The notes beneath the pieces are model-generated. The model did not search any database and was not told the origin of the DNA. It was given only the letters and a program-made list of their open reading frames with translations. Below are positions 48,301 through 58,889 of a DNA stretch of 64,000 nt, in pieces. Each line of letters begins with the position of its first letter. The stretch's first letter is position 1. Made by a program: the position numbers and the translations under genes. The stretch covers positions 6,987,124 through 7,051,123 of the forward strand of contig CM021322.1 of the NCBI GenBank assembly GCA_010645155.1. Direction: 5' to 3'. The stretch is from Tigriopus japonicus (lineage: Eukaryota > Arthropoda > Copepoda > Harpacticoida > Harpacticidae).

Positions 48301-49450
48301 ACGTTCAATAAAAATAATGATTTATCAACGAGTTTGAGTTGAATTGTCCAACTTTTTTTGCAGGTTGGCACTTATTTTGTACTTATTTTTGCATTTTATT
48401 GAAATTTTAAGTAAGATAAACTTTTTTCACGTTTTTCAGGCCCAAAAAACTGTTTTGGCCTTGAAAGTTATTTTGGGAATCTTTAAAATTCCCATCGTAG
48501 GCTAGCGTAGTTTTGGTACATCAACACGTAAAAATGTAGCCCTTCAAAAATGAAAATTGAAGAAGACAAGAAAATAGCTAAGCCATGTATTTGAAATTGT
48601 TTTTTTCGAGTTTGGAGTTTTATTTACAATTTCGACCTTTTTCTACGCTTTATTTTATTGTTTTTTTCATTATTTTACATATGGATTGATGATTGGAATT
48701 TAAGAAATCAAATATATATATACATATTTTTATATGTATACATATTTATATATTATTATATTTTATATTTTATATATATATAATATTTTTATACCAGATT
48801 CGCAAAGAAAGCAGGTGTTTTGCTTTAAAATATGATGTTTATTTCTCTGTATTTCAAATTAAGAAATTATATCTATTTTAAATTCATTTTCATTTACGAT
48901 TTTAGTCAGCCATTTTCGGTTTCGGTTCACTTCTTCTAGTCATCCATCTCAGAAATGGTTTGCCCATCAAAAGGGTATTATTTCCAGGATGTGATCTTAA
49001 AGTGTTGCTTCGGAGGCCCATACAAAGAAAAGCTTTCTGACCCCGTAATTAACATCCATCTGACCTGATTTTGGATGCAAAAAAGAGATTACAGAATCCG
49101 AGGTTGAGCGATAAATCACCAACAGGTGGAGGGAGGCTTTGATTCCGCCTTGCAACAAGAACGCAAACAATGACTTTCGACCAACAAGTAATGACTAATG
49201 ATGGATCTGTCCTGAACTCTTCATTCCTCTTATCAACAAGAAGTGCATTTCAAACAATGGCGATGATAAAAGTAATAATGACAGAGGAAAACGGATCATC
49301 TGCACGATTTTGAATTTTACTATGCCGGATCTGAAGGAATTAGTTCAAGAAACGTCCAGATCCAAACATGACTGCCAAGATGATAAGGCTTATCTGTGGC
49401 TTAGAGTCGATAATTCACAATCCAGGGCGCTTTATCTAGTTTTAAATTGG
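45370..49450. other. Intergenic between Mxd and TRIC, no gene seen
   Basis: Pyrimidine-rich runs (about 45380-45410), a GC-richer patch at about 46900-47450 with frames on both strands but no domain, and an AT-dinucleotide region at 48710-48790. No supported exon or RNA gene. Confidence 0.45.
48710..48790. repeat. (TA)n-rich low-complexity tract
   Basis: Alternating tatata, tatattta and atatatat runs. Frames here are artefacts of composition. Confidence 0.85.
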
Positions 49451-49470
49451 CCATAGACCTCTTCACATCA

Positions 49471-50315
49471 ATGGATCTCGCTGCTTACGGAATGGACGCG
49501 GCTACTTTGCAAGGGCTGCCCAAAAGGTTCTACCCCTACTTTGATTTGGTCCACATTTTGTTGTGTGTCCTATCGGTTCGGAAAGAGGCCGGAAAGGCCC
49601 ACGGGCAAAAGCATCCTTTTGCCACTTGGGTGGCCTGTATGTTGGCCTGTTTTGCCGGTAGCCTCTTAGCCAATCCCTTATTAGGCAAGTATTGTAGGAT
49701 GTGGCTTCTAAATCGACCTTTAGTTTGAACCAGGTTTGATGGTGATTTATTCGGGTTCCAGGGAAACCGATCTTGGATGCCTTTAAAGATGAATATTTGT
49801 TAGCTTGTGCCAGTGGAGCCTATGTCCTCATGTTTTTCTGCCCTGGAGATCTGTTTTACTCGTTGGTTACTGCCCAGCCGGTTTATGTTGTTCTCTGCGC
49901 CATTAAAGAAGTTTACAGGGCCAAGAAAGTTTACGCTGGAATGATCGAAGGTTCTAAGTATTACCCCGAATCCAAGGTGTTCATGCCCTTCCTTATCGGA
50001 GTACTGAAAGGCAACGGTTCGGCATTCATGGCTCCGCTTTATCGCAAGTTGTTGCGCACATCCAAGTCCGGATCGGTGTCCGAATTGTTCAAACCTTCAG
50101 TTACCACCAAAGAGTGTATGCTTGGAGCTGGATTGATGATTTGGTTCGGGCCTTCCAACGATATAATTTACGCTGCCCTGGTTGGTCTCTATTTGTCCGT
50201 TAAGCTTTCAGGCATTTTCGGTCATTCAGTGGATCCGTTTGCACCTTTTGATGGCATTTGGGACAACGTCATTGGAGACGGTGCCCCCGAAGGGAATGAT
50301 AAGAAGACTGATTGA
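49471..50315 (+). CDS. TMEM38: TRIC trimeric intracellular cation channel
   Basis: Two exons, 49471-49684 and 49762-50315, give 255 residues. TRIC channels carry K+ across the ER/SR membrane to balance Ca2+ release. Family features: YFDLVHILLCVLSVRKEAG, HPFATWVACML, LANPLLGKPILDAF, FFCPGDLFY (96-104), KEVYRAKK (120-127, the conserved basic KEV-x-R motif tied to lipid/Ca2+ gating), GVLKGNGSAFM and SVDPFAPFDG. About seven hydrophobic segments fit the fold. The first ATG in frame is 49471. The intron (49685-49761, 77 bp) has a GC donor, AG|GCAAGT, and acceptor ttccag; no GT donor keeps the LLGKPILD frame. AATAAA signals lie at 50537 and 50548. The tail is short and acidic/basic (GNDKKTD). A or B subtype cannot be assigned. 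Confidence 0.92.
49685..49761 (+). other. GC-AG intron of the TRIC gene
   Basis: The donor is G|GCAAGT with exon end TTAG, the perfect U2-type GC-AG consensus AG|GCAAGT. Only this choice restores the conserved LLGKP reading across the junction. Confidence 0.85.
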
Positions 50316-50536
50316 TAACATCAGCTAAGAGTAGAAATTGATTTCAAAGACTTACACTTTTCTACACTCTTGGAAAGAATTGTCCCTACAGCGGTGAGCA
50401 ATAACTTTGATTGCCAAATCCATCGGAAAAACAAAATGCGTCCCTTGTGATTGAAGTCAATGAAAATTGTAGATACGGCTCCATGCTTATCAAAACCATG
50501 ATTTCTGCAATTAGTTTCTTGACCTTCAAGTATTGT

Positions 50537-50553
50537 AATAAATCAACAATAAA
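50537..50553 (+). terminator. Twin polyadenylation signals of TRIC
   Basis: AATAAA at 50537-50542 and again at 50548-50553, about 225 bases after the stop. Confidence 0.65.
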
Positions 50554-50634
50554 AACATAAAAAATAACTCATCATCAATGTTGAATGTGATTATTAGGTC
50601 CTGTAGTCAGAGTTGGGTCAATTACTTCAAAAAT

Positions 50635-50875
50635 GTAATTAATTACAATTACAATTACTGCACATAAAATGTAATTAATTACAATTACTTCACATAAAAT
50701 GCAATAAATTACAATTACTGCACATAAAATGCAATAAATTACAATTACTTCACATAAAATGTAATTAATTACAATTACTTCACATAAAATGTAATTAATT
50801 ACAATTACTTCACATAAAATGTAATTAATTACAATTACTTCACACAAAATGTAATTAATTACAATTACATTATCC
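50635..50875. repeat. 30 bp tandem repeat array, about 8 copies
   Basis: The unit is gtaattaattacaattact plus tcacataaaat, repeated head to tail with a few substitutions (gcaataaatt variants). Because 30 is divisible by three it yields a long minus-strand frame of repeating VINYILCEVI, which is not a gene. Confidence 0.92.
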
Positions 50876-51622
50876 GAAAATGTAATTGACTTCAATTACA
50901 ATTACATGTCAACTACAATTACATGTCAAAACTTCAATCCCTCTAAAATAGTTCAAGGTTCTGCTGTGATTATAGGTGGAGCTGCTCTCTTCAGTCGAGA
51001 GTTGCGCAAAATGTACTTCTCAGAGGGAGCCACCTGAAATTCGAGTCAAAAAAGCGAGTCACTTTGAAAGCCACCGTGTTTCCAGTCCGTGTGCATTAGT
51101 GTGCGTGCGTTCGAGCGAGCGTTCTTTGATGGAGATTTTCGAAAAAAGCCAAATGGAGGAATGATTATGCTTTGAGAAAGCAGAATGCACGAGCAATTTC
51201 TATTTTGTTTCAGTTTCTCCAAAAAGTTTGTTACACTAGTTTGAATACAATTGTTTCATTCCATTCAACTCTAATCAAATACGTAAATCTATTCGATGAA
51301 GGCAAAGCCGTCACACTCTCTAGTGATCAAAATGACACCTCGCGGGGTAAGCAAGTCATAATTTGAAGCTAAATGACTAATTACAATTCTTGCGTCTCTT
51401 TCACCCTTTGGCCTCTTCAAAACGATGAAAAATAAATAGTTCTGCCATTTTGAAGCAGCGATGCAACAACTGGCAACGTATAATGCCTCAAAGGTTTGTA
51501 TGAAAGAGTGATTTACAAAAACCAAAAGCTTATGAAATTAGCGGCTTAAATATCAAAAATATTATACCATCAATCACAAGGCATATTTTTCTCTTTCAGA
51601 AAACACGAACTTTGTACAAGTA

Positions 51623-52387
51623 CAGGGTGCGATGGGTATTTGTTAACTTCGGGAGTGGTTTTGTAAAACGGCTGCCATTTCACCATCCTTGGTCCGATTT
51701 GAGATATAAGCACAGATTTGGATTAAACGTTAAATATACAATTATTTTATCTAACGTATTCTGCCATTCTCTTCAAAAACTCTTTCCAATCTGGGCCTGA
51801 ATTGGGAGCAGGCCTTGGCTACCACGTCCTTGGATAAGTTTGCGAATTCATGGTGGATTTTTTGCTTCAATTCGTCTGAGGTGTTGCATGGAGTTCGGTT
51901 GGTATGTTATTCAATCCAATCACGCCCTCTATGAAAATATCCAGCCGATTGAGATCCGGAGAGTTAGGAGGCCATAAGTCCGGTCAAGTCCAAAATCGTC
52001 TAAGTTGTCCTCTAGCCAAGTGAGACTTTTTTGTGGACGTGTGGCAAGGTGCTGAGTCTTGTTGCCACATGAAAAGCCGTCCCTGGGTTGCAGTGGCTTC
52101 ATAGTCACATCCAGATTCCCCCAACTCCTTCCAAACTTTCTACACAAACAGAGATGAGAGCCTCAAAGTCTGCAATTTGCTTATTGCCCTTTCCGGCGCG
52201 AATTTTTAGCATGGCCTTGGGTGTTTTCCGCTGAATTGGAACTGATAATTCTTCTTTTGATGCCATTTTTCTTCCAAACTCTCACATATGACTCATCTGT
52301 CAACTGACAAAATTTCAAACCTATAGCTCTATCGGATAATTCAAAAGAGCACGCCAAAGTCGATTAACAAATACCCATCGCACCCTG
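51623..52387 (-). mobile_element. Internally deleted mariner (maT-like) transposon
   Basis: The terminal inverted repeats cagggtgcgatgggtatttg match perfectly over about 24 bp, and each end abuts TA (51621-51622, 52388-52389). On the minus strand it retains a transposase start (MASKEELSVPIQRKTPKAM, ATG near 52264), then QQDSAPCHTS with the second catalytic Asp and PPNSPDLNRLD with the third. The first catalytic region is deleted and there are stops and a frameshift. At 765 bp it is about 60% of a normal mariner and inactive, but its ends could be mobilised by a relative. Confidence 0.92.
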
Positions 52388-52966
52388 TATTACGATGGTT
52401 TAAAACTTTATTTTTGCACCTCATTTGTCTGCCCTTGGTTATGAAAAGCCCTAAATCCTGACACAAAAATCATGGTCAAAAGCCCTTGCAGTTTAAAAGT
52501 ATTTAAAAATCAAAGCTTGGGTGTGTATTGTAACAAAAGCTACCTGCTCGTGGCATCACATTGACCGCAAATTGATGACAAAATAATTGTTTTGCAAGTA
52601 AAAACTGATGAATTGGTTTTAAAGTTAATTTGAGGAAGTAAGATTTTTAAAAGTAATTGGTAATTTGTAATTGAAAATTCGTCAATTACATGGCCCAAAA
52701 ATGTAATTAATCACAACACAATTACATGTAATTGTAATTGAAATTACGTAATTGCAATTACAATTACTCCCCATCCCTGACTGTAGTTATAAAAAGCTAG
52801 GAATAGAGAGTTGTAGTGTTATTGACAATTACTATATGCTGTTGCGGGAACATGACAGAAAATTCAGTTACATTTGTATTTTGGATGTTTCTTTGTGAGA
52901 AACGTACGTAATGTCGACGAGAGACAGCCATGGTTTGGTAAATTAAAGACAAAGGTATTTTTACAC

Positions 52967-53079
52967 TGTCAAGTCATCAAAGAGACTAAAGTAGTTTGAC
53001 TTCTTTATTGAAGTACGGAAATCTTCCTTTCTTGAAAATAAAGAAGTCAAACTACTTTAGTCTCTTTGATGACTTGACA
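52967..53079. repeat. Perfect 41 bp inverted repeat (hairpin) with 31 bp loop
   Basis: Arm 52967-53007 (tgtcaagtcatcaaagagac onwards) is the exact reverse complement of 53039-53079. It starts exactly at the first base of the LTR-like element. Confidence 0.97.
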
Positions 53080-53164
53080 TGGCGCAGTCGGTTTATCCGA
53101 TCTGCTGCCCTCTGTCCTATCAATTCTGTGACCGTTAATCACCGTGGACATGGTGGCAGGTCGG

Positions 53165-53372
53165 AAACCTGCACCCAAGTTTCCGTGGCCAGCCCTTCGC
53201 CGCCACCCACGTTTCCGTGGTCAGCCCTTCGCCGCCACCCACGTTTCCGTGGCCTGCCTTTCGCCGCCACCCACATTTCTGTGGCCTGCCTTTCGCCGCC
53301 CTTCTGCCGTAGCCTTTCGCCGCCCTTCTGCCGTGGCCTTTCGCCGCCCTTCTGCCGTGGCCTTTCGCCGCC
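53165..53372. repeat. GC-rich minisatellite in the LTR-like element
   Basis: About three or four 33 bp units (tttccgtggccagcccttcg plus ccgccacccacg) are followed by about three 24 bp units (cttctgccgtggcctttcgc plus cgcc). Multiples of three create repetitive frames on both strands that are not genes. Confidence 0.9.
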
Positions 53373-53564
53373 CACTTAAGACTTCCAACCCCGCCCGAAG
53401 GGAGATGTATAGTCCTATGCTCGTGCTCTCCCTCTTCCTCATATCCTACTCGCAATAATTCATACAGTTCTATATAAACCTTTCCTTCAATAAACAAAGG
53501 GTCAACTTCGATCTTCCATCATGACTTGACATACACCAAGAGATATTATTCTTTCATCGAGTGT

Positions 53565-53725
53565 GATTACTTCCAATTGTATTACTCATAATTACATGTG
53601 GGGCCATACAACGGATCAAATAATCTTTTATCTAACGACTGTGACACACAATTACATTTTAGGCCACACAACGGACCAAATATCAAATACACTTTCAAAT
53701 AATCTTTTATCTGACGACTGTCATT
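53565..53725. repeat. Tandem duplication of about 70-90 bp
   Basis: The blocks acacaattacattttaggcc and cataattacatgtggggcc, each followed by acaacgga(t/c)caaat and aataatcttttatct(a/g)acgactgt, are two diverged copies. Confidence 0.75.
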
Positions 53726-53970
53726 GTAAATTTGGAACTTTGGGAGTTCAAGTTATTTTGTAACCATTTAGTGCACTTCCCGGCATTTTGCAAGGACTTG
53801 CTAGTTGCTACTAATGATTTCAGTTCTTATCTACGGAGCTTTTTTGTCTGCAAATACCAGAAAGTGACGATAAAATGCCTTTTGTTTGTAAATATCGTTT
53901 CCATTTGGAGGCGCAAAAGGTCTGCAAGTGTAATGTACCTTGTATTAAACTTGTGATAAAACTCCACCAT

Positions 53971-55098
53971 AAGGTTCGTCAACCGCTTTTGACTCTGTGT
54001 ATTCAGCGGCCCTCCAAACAGGTCCTGGTAGGTTCATGGGCCCGCATATCTACTATCAAAGAGCTCTGGGCCCGCATATCTACTATCAAAGAGCTCTGGG
54101 CCCACCAACGACCGCCCTTGAGCTCAAGTGTAGGCCAGTGTGACCAACTAGCATTTTTTATGCTAATTTCTGAAAATTAGCATTTTTTCAAGAGCACAAG
54201 CATTGCAGAATTTTGATTAGCATTGCTCGACTTTTTAGCATCTTTCTAGCATTATTTGAAAGGCTCTAGAATCGAAAATTTTTGCATAGCATTTTAGCAT
54301 TATTCTAGCCCTTTTTGGAAAAAAACATCCAATTTTGGGCTTTAAAGACAGCTGATTTTGACAGCCAAATTTGCCTACGTTCCCTAACTTGAAAATAAGG
54401 ATAACAACTCTTTTTTATTTTTATTTTTTTTTAGGTTGGTCCTACAGTATAGGTAACCAAATTTCTATTTACAGCTACATGCTTTGTCTACCAACAACTT
54501 GCGAAGGGCCACAAAGCAGTACTTGTCTCAAAAAGAGATTGAATTGGTGATGGAACTAAAACACCCACTACAGGAAAACAGTTTTTTCAACTTAGAATGG
54601 ATAAATAAGTTAAAAGGTCTGAAACAAGAAATATTCAACTTTGGTGTGAATTTCAGTCTTTAAAATGCATGTCTACTTTTGATTTTGGTAGGTATCAGTG
54701 AAACTGAAACGAACAAGCGCTTTTGGTCCATAATGTCATCAAAAACTGGTGCTGCATGGCCTGTCAATTTTTGTTTTCCTTCATTTATTTATTTCACAAA
54801 CAGTGCATTAGAAATTCTTGAAAGCAAAGTTGATTACTAGTTAGGGCAAGTAGTAGAAAAATATATTTTGGATCAATTTCAGTAAAATTAAAGTCAAAAT
54901 ATAGATTCAAATATTCACCAATGGGCATATAAGCCGCTGCAGTCCCTTTTTTGTATTAGAAAAAGTAGCATTTTTCTAGCATTTTCCATTTTCCAACTAG
55001 CATTTTTCTAGCATTGATTTGACTTTAGCTAGCATCGTCGCTTCAAAAAAAGTTGGCCACACTTGTGTGGGCCCAGATCCACTGGCTGCCGACCTTTG
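53971..55098. mobile_element. hAT-like MITE, GGGCCCACC family, copy 3, interrupted
   Basis: The left part (aaggttcgtcaaccgctttt to about 54128, with gggcccgcatatctactatc duplicated and gggcccaccaacgaccgccc) and the right part (55066-55098, tgtgggcccag to ggctgccgacctttg) together resemble the copies at 4175 and 11879. They are separated by a 0.93 kb inserted element. The ends are inverted (ggttcgtcaacc and ggctgccgacc); no clean duplication was found. Confidence 0.6.
54137..55065. mobile_element. Inverted-repeat element nested in the MITE
   Basis: The ends agtgtgaccaact and agttggccacacttg are inverted. The flanks TGTAGGCC and TGTGGGCC match at 7 of 8, an 8 bp hAT-type duplication. Subterminal blocks are rich in tagcattttt words on the left and agcatttttctagcatt on the right. 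An open stretch at about 54480-54663 (ALSTNNLRRATKQYLSQKEI onwards) ends at a stop and matches no family I know. Confidence 0.65.
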
Positions 55099-55109
55099 TT
55101 ATATCACCT

Positions 55110-56050
55110 TAAACCTATGGAACAACAAAGCTTGACCTTCAAGTCACCCAAAAAATAACAAATCTGAAGCACTAAAATATGTTGAAGCCAAAATGGTTTG
55201 GTTGAGTTTGGAAATAGCCATGGAAATCCACAAATTTCGTCACCTTAGATATCAAAATTCTATATTTAAATACTAAAACGAGCAATGTAATTCTTTTTTG
55301 GAAAGGAATCGAAGGCTAAGGGATTATTTCTGTCGTGGAAAAAAGGAGCCAGTAAAAATACTCATTCTAAAATTAAAGAACGGGTATAGCCTGCATGGAC
55401 AGGTTAATCGCCAAAAAAAATCCACTGAAAACCCCATAGACCAAACCAATTTGAAAATTAATGCGGTTTTGCAACTTCACTTTAAGGCATCAGTGCAGTT
55501 TTGTGCAACGCAGGGAATGCAGATTAACAAGATGAATTTATCTCATTAATGCTGTGCTTCATTTTAAGCGCGTATTTTTTCCCAATGTTGTTTTTTAAGA
55601 AATGTACTTGCACTTTAGCATAATCTAAAATGCTAATAGTGTAACCTAGGGTGAGTGCTGCGAGAGGAATTTTGTGGCAATTATGTGGCTTTGAAGACAT
55701 CTGCGAGGATATTTGATATTGAGTTTGGAAAGATCAGTAGATTATTGTGTCTAGAACGAGTCAGACGGCTCGACTCTCCAATAGCGACTTCGATCACAAC
55801 TTTAGATTTCCTGGGAAGCGAATTTACTTCTAGTGTATTCTTCAAATTCTTCTTGATGGAGTTACAAACTCGGCTTGTATGGTGCAAAATCACGCTTTGA
55901 ACATTGTCTATTAGAGATACGAGCGAAATATTCTTTCACCTTGGGTGCAAAAGTCCAATTTCGGACTTTTTGCTGATTGTGTTCAAGTGTGTCAACTGAT
56001 ATCAAAATGGATCATAAACGTGCACAATGTGTGAGATGATTGTTATTCCA
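55110..56050. other. Intergenic upstream of ENT, no gene seen
   Basis: Presumed promoter and 5' flank of the nucleoside transporter gene. No exon or repeat with clear ends was found. Confidence 0.4.
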
Positions 56051-56052
56051 CG

Positions 56053-58837
56053 ATGGAAATCACACAAGAGAAGGAAGTCCCAAAGGACCGCTTAGATCTG
56101 ATCTATTGGTGCATTTATTACGTGGGTTTAGTAATTCTGCTGCCATGGAACATTCTCATCACAGTGAACGGCTATTGGGATTACAAATTTAGAGACCTCA
56201 ATGCCACTGGGGAAGACACGGGACAAACGCAGATCCAGAAGGAATTTACAGCTTATCTGTCCATAGCTGCCAATGTTCCCAATGCTTTATTTGTGATCCT
56301 CCACGCTTTAATTGGTCATTGGTTCAGTATGCGGCTTCGAATTTTAGGATCTCAAGTAACAAGCATCTTGCTATAAGGTCCAGGGATTTAAACTAAAAAG
56401 AGAACCTCTTGGAATTTTTTTCAGGTGGGACAAATCGTGGTATTCCTTTTTATTGTCATACTTTCCATTTTGGACACGGATGATTGGCAGCGGCTCTTCA
56501 TGATCTTGAATCTTTTCATTATTGCTCTCATCAACACATTCAGTGCCATTTTTCAGGTACCCTGAAGTGATGGTTTTATTGTCGATTTATTTCAAAAAAT
56601 TTGCATCATTCATAGGGAAGTGCTTCAGCCAATGTAGGGAAATTTCCCGTTCGTTACATCGGAAATATGGTTGGTGGAGCTGGTATGGGCGGATTGCTCC
56701 CGTCATTGGTGAATGTGATCATTTTGGCCATAGAGGCCGATTTTCAAGTGGCCGGTTTTTACTGTTTCCTCATCGCCGAAATCATGGCCATCCTTTGTTT
56801 GGCGATCAGTGTCTTAATTGAAAGGACTCCTTTCTATGCTTATTACTCAAACACTGAAAAAATTATTCCCAAAGTTAATCCTAAGGACGACATCAGGATC
56901 TATAAGGAAGTCCTTAAGGACAGTTGGATCTATATAGTGGCCAATCTGATCAATTTCACCACGACCCTGGCCGTTTTCCCTGGGATTATGGTTTTGGTGG
57001 AACCTGCTAATAGCGAATTGGACAATCCATGGTCCAAGACGTTTTTTGTTCCTGTGCTGTGCTTCGTTTTGTATAATTTGGCAGATGTTGTGGGCAAACA
57101 ATTGGCGATTTGGATCCAATGGCCTAGAGTGTCCAAATGGAACCAGTACGTTATTTTGGGAGGAGCCATTGCCAGAATAGCCTTGGTTCCGCTAATCATG
57201 TTTTGCAATGTATCTCCAAGCCTTCGAAAGTCAGAGGTAAGTCAAACAGTGCACATTTCTGATGTATTTCGAGTTGGCAGTGCTGCTATTTGAAGCCTTT
57301 CAAAAAGTCTGATTGTCTTACGCTTTTTGACAAAAAAAATCTAAAGAAGAGCCAACATGGCATCACTATGCTGAAAATTGAAACAATGGTGGTACACAAT
57401 CCCTTTAAACAGAAAATGAAATTATCCCTTGGTTCACTGACACTGCTATTGTTTTCAAAGTTGCTTGAAATTTCAACAGAATTTGAAGGCCTTGTTCACT
57501 ACATTTATTGCTAATGTACTCCAAAAGACTAAAACATTGCAAAATGTCTTCAAAAATATCCCCCAATAAATGCTTTAAAGACTATCAATTCACATTCAAA
57601 TGAGTCACAGACGTACGATATTATGTTGAATTTCTGGTTGTGCCATTGCAAGTTTAAATTTGTTACTTTTGCGTTAAGACATGTCAAAATTATGTCGTCT
57701 TTCTGCTTCAAACACTAATTCAAGGGTGCGAAAATATGATTGAATATCATTTATCAACGTTGTACGAACTAGCTCTCTTTTAAGATTGGGTTCTTTTGAC
57801 TTGATATACGTAAAGGACGTGTTTCCAAGAAGTGTTCCATGTCTTATGAGAGCACCAAAGAACGTTCAAAACGGAACGCTAAAAGTGCTGTTCCTTGTAA
57901 ATGAAGCATTCTCTTGACATTTCACCCGTAAAGAGCCATTGATAGATTTAAGAACCAAATCATCCGCTCACGATTTACTAAGAACTCCGTGTTCCAATGG
58001 ACAATGGAACCAAAGGACGTAATGGAAAATGTAATGGAATCTGAGAACTTGAGGCTTGATGTTGAACTAAATGAAACGCAACCGGATAGTTAACTAGCAT
58101 TTCTTGTGGGTGGATGAAACTGAGACAATTCAATTATGCATTCCATGGAGCTGAAATGTGAGAGCTTTTTGCATCGTTTCTAAATGTGATGCTTTGTTGA
58201 AAAAAAGTACGATTTTTGTGGTCTCAATTCCGCCGCTCTGATTCCACTTCGAAAAGATTTGCCCAGACTAAGATGTTGGTTGGTCAAACGTCATATTAAT
58301 ATCAGAAATTTGTTTTATGACTACTCATGACCAATGTCGTGGATCAATGGATCAATCACTATTCATGTTCATAAAAATTCTATTTATCAATCAAGATTAT
58401 CGGTCTATCAATTAAAAAAATATATCAAGTAACGTTCAAAAAAAGATCAATTTCAAACAAGAAATTAGTACAGATTTACAATGTGGAACACACCGATGTC
58501 CAAAAGTAGAGGTCAAAAATGTAGAATTCGGGCGATCATAGGGTTCCACATAAAAACTCAAATCTCCAATTCTCCTCCAAAACTTTGCCATCAATAATTT
58601 GCTATTTACAATGCCTTTTAATTTCAGGTGCTATTCAAATCGGATGCTGTCTACGGGATTTTGAATGCTATTCTGGGCATTTCTAATGGTTATGTAGGCA
58701 ATCTTGCCATGATGTTTGGTCCCAAAGTGGTCCAGCCAGAGCATCAGGAAATAACGTCGGCTTTCCTAATTGCAGCCCTGGTCATCGGCTGTGGGATTGG
58801 ATCTGTATTGAGTGTGCCTTTGGTCAAAGCTTTATAA
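56053..58837 (+). CDS. ENT: Equilibrative nucleoside transporter (SLC29 family)
   Basis: Four exons, 56053-56355, 56425-56556, 56616-57236 and 58628-58837, all joined in phase 0 with GT-AG introns, give 421 residues. ENTs move nucleosides across membranes by facilitated diffusion through 11 helices. Family marks: PWNILITVNGYW in helix 1 with a polar loop bearing NATG, a likely glycosylation site; the central GNMVGGAGMGGLLPSLVNV; a hydrophilic loop about ERTPFYAYYSNTEK to DDIRIYKEV; then the second half with FPGIMV, CFVLYNLADVVGKQLA and the last-exon block GISNGYVGNLAMMFGP, which is characteristic of the family. The length is slightly below vertebrate ENT1. Intron 3 is 1.39 kb. ATTAAA follows at 58878. 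Subtype and exact substrates cannot be assigned. Confidence 0.93.
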
Positions 58838-58877
58838 ATGGCAACATTTCTTTCATGTTTATACGATGAGAAATTTT

Positions 58878-58883
58878 ATTAAA
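58878..58883 (+). terminator. Candidate polyadenylation signal ATTAAA of ENT
   Basis: Common variant signal 40 bases after the ENT stop. Confidence 0.5.
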
Positions 58884-58889
58884 ATCTTA

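Larger units (their letters stand above)
50608..52779. mobile_element. hAT-like element hosting a nested mariner
   Basis: The left end cagagttgggtcaattac and the right end attactccccatccctg are inverted and imperfect, both leading into AATTACAATTA-rich subterminal sequence. The flanks cctgtagt (50600-50607) and actgtagt (52780-52787) match at 7 of 8, a hAT-style duplication. The left part contains a 30 bp tandem array. No transposase of its own is seen. A mariner is inserted at 51623-52387, making the host about 1.4 kb before that event. Confidence 0.78.
52967..53531. mobile_element. LTR-like element (solo LTR or miniature LTR retroelement)
   Basis: It begins TGTCAAGTCAT and ends ATGACTTGACA, and is flanked by the perfect 5 bp duplication TACAC (52962-52966 and 53532-53536). 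TG...CA ends with a 5 bp duplication are typical of LTR retrotransposons. A TATATAAA box lies near 53472 and AATAAA near 53489, in LTR-like order. The first 113 bp form a perfect hairpin followed by TGGCGCAGTCGG, which resembles a tRNA primer-binding site, so it may instead be a miniature element with a short first terminal repeat. The middle holds a GC-rich minisatellite. Confidence 0.65.

Noticed and set aside
48693..48881. Isoleucine/tyrosine-rich plus-strand frame
   Set aside because: Composition artefact of the TA-rich tract.
49447..49470. Upstream extension of the TRIC frame to a TTG
   Set aside because: TTG is not a likely animal start; the first ATG at 49471 fits the TRIC N-terminus.
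50635..50875. Regular 30 bp direct repeats that superficially look like a CRISPR array
   Set aside because: Units are contiguous without unique spacers, AT-only and inside a hAT-like transposon in an intron-bearing animal genome.
53135..53497. Long frames on both strands encoding Arg/Gly or Pro/Phe repeats
   Set aside because: They are generated by minisatellite units of 33 and 24 bp, both multiples of three, inside the LTR-like element.
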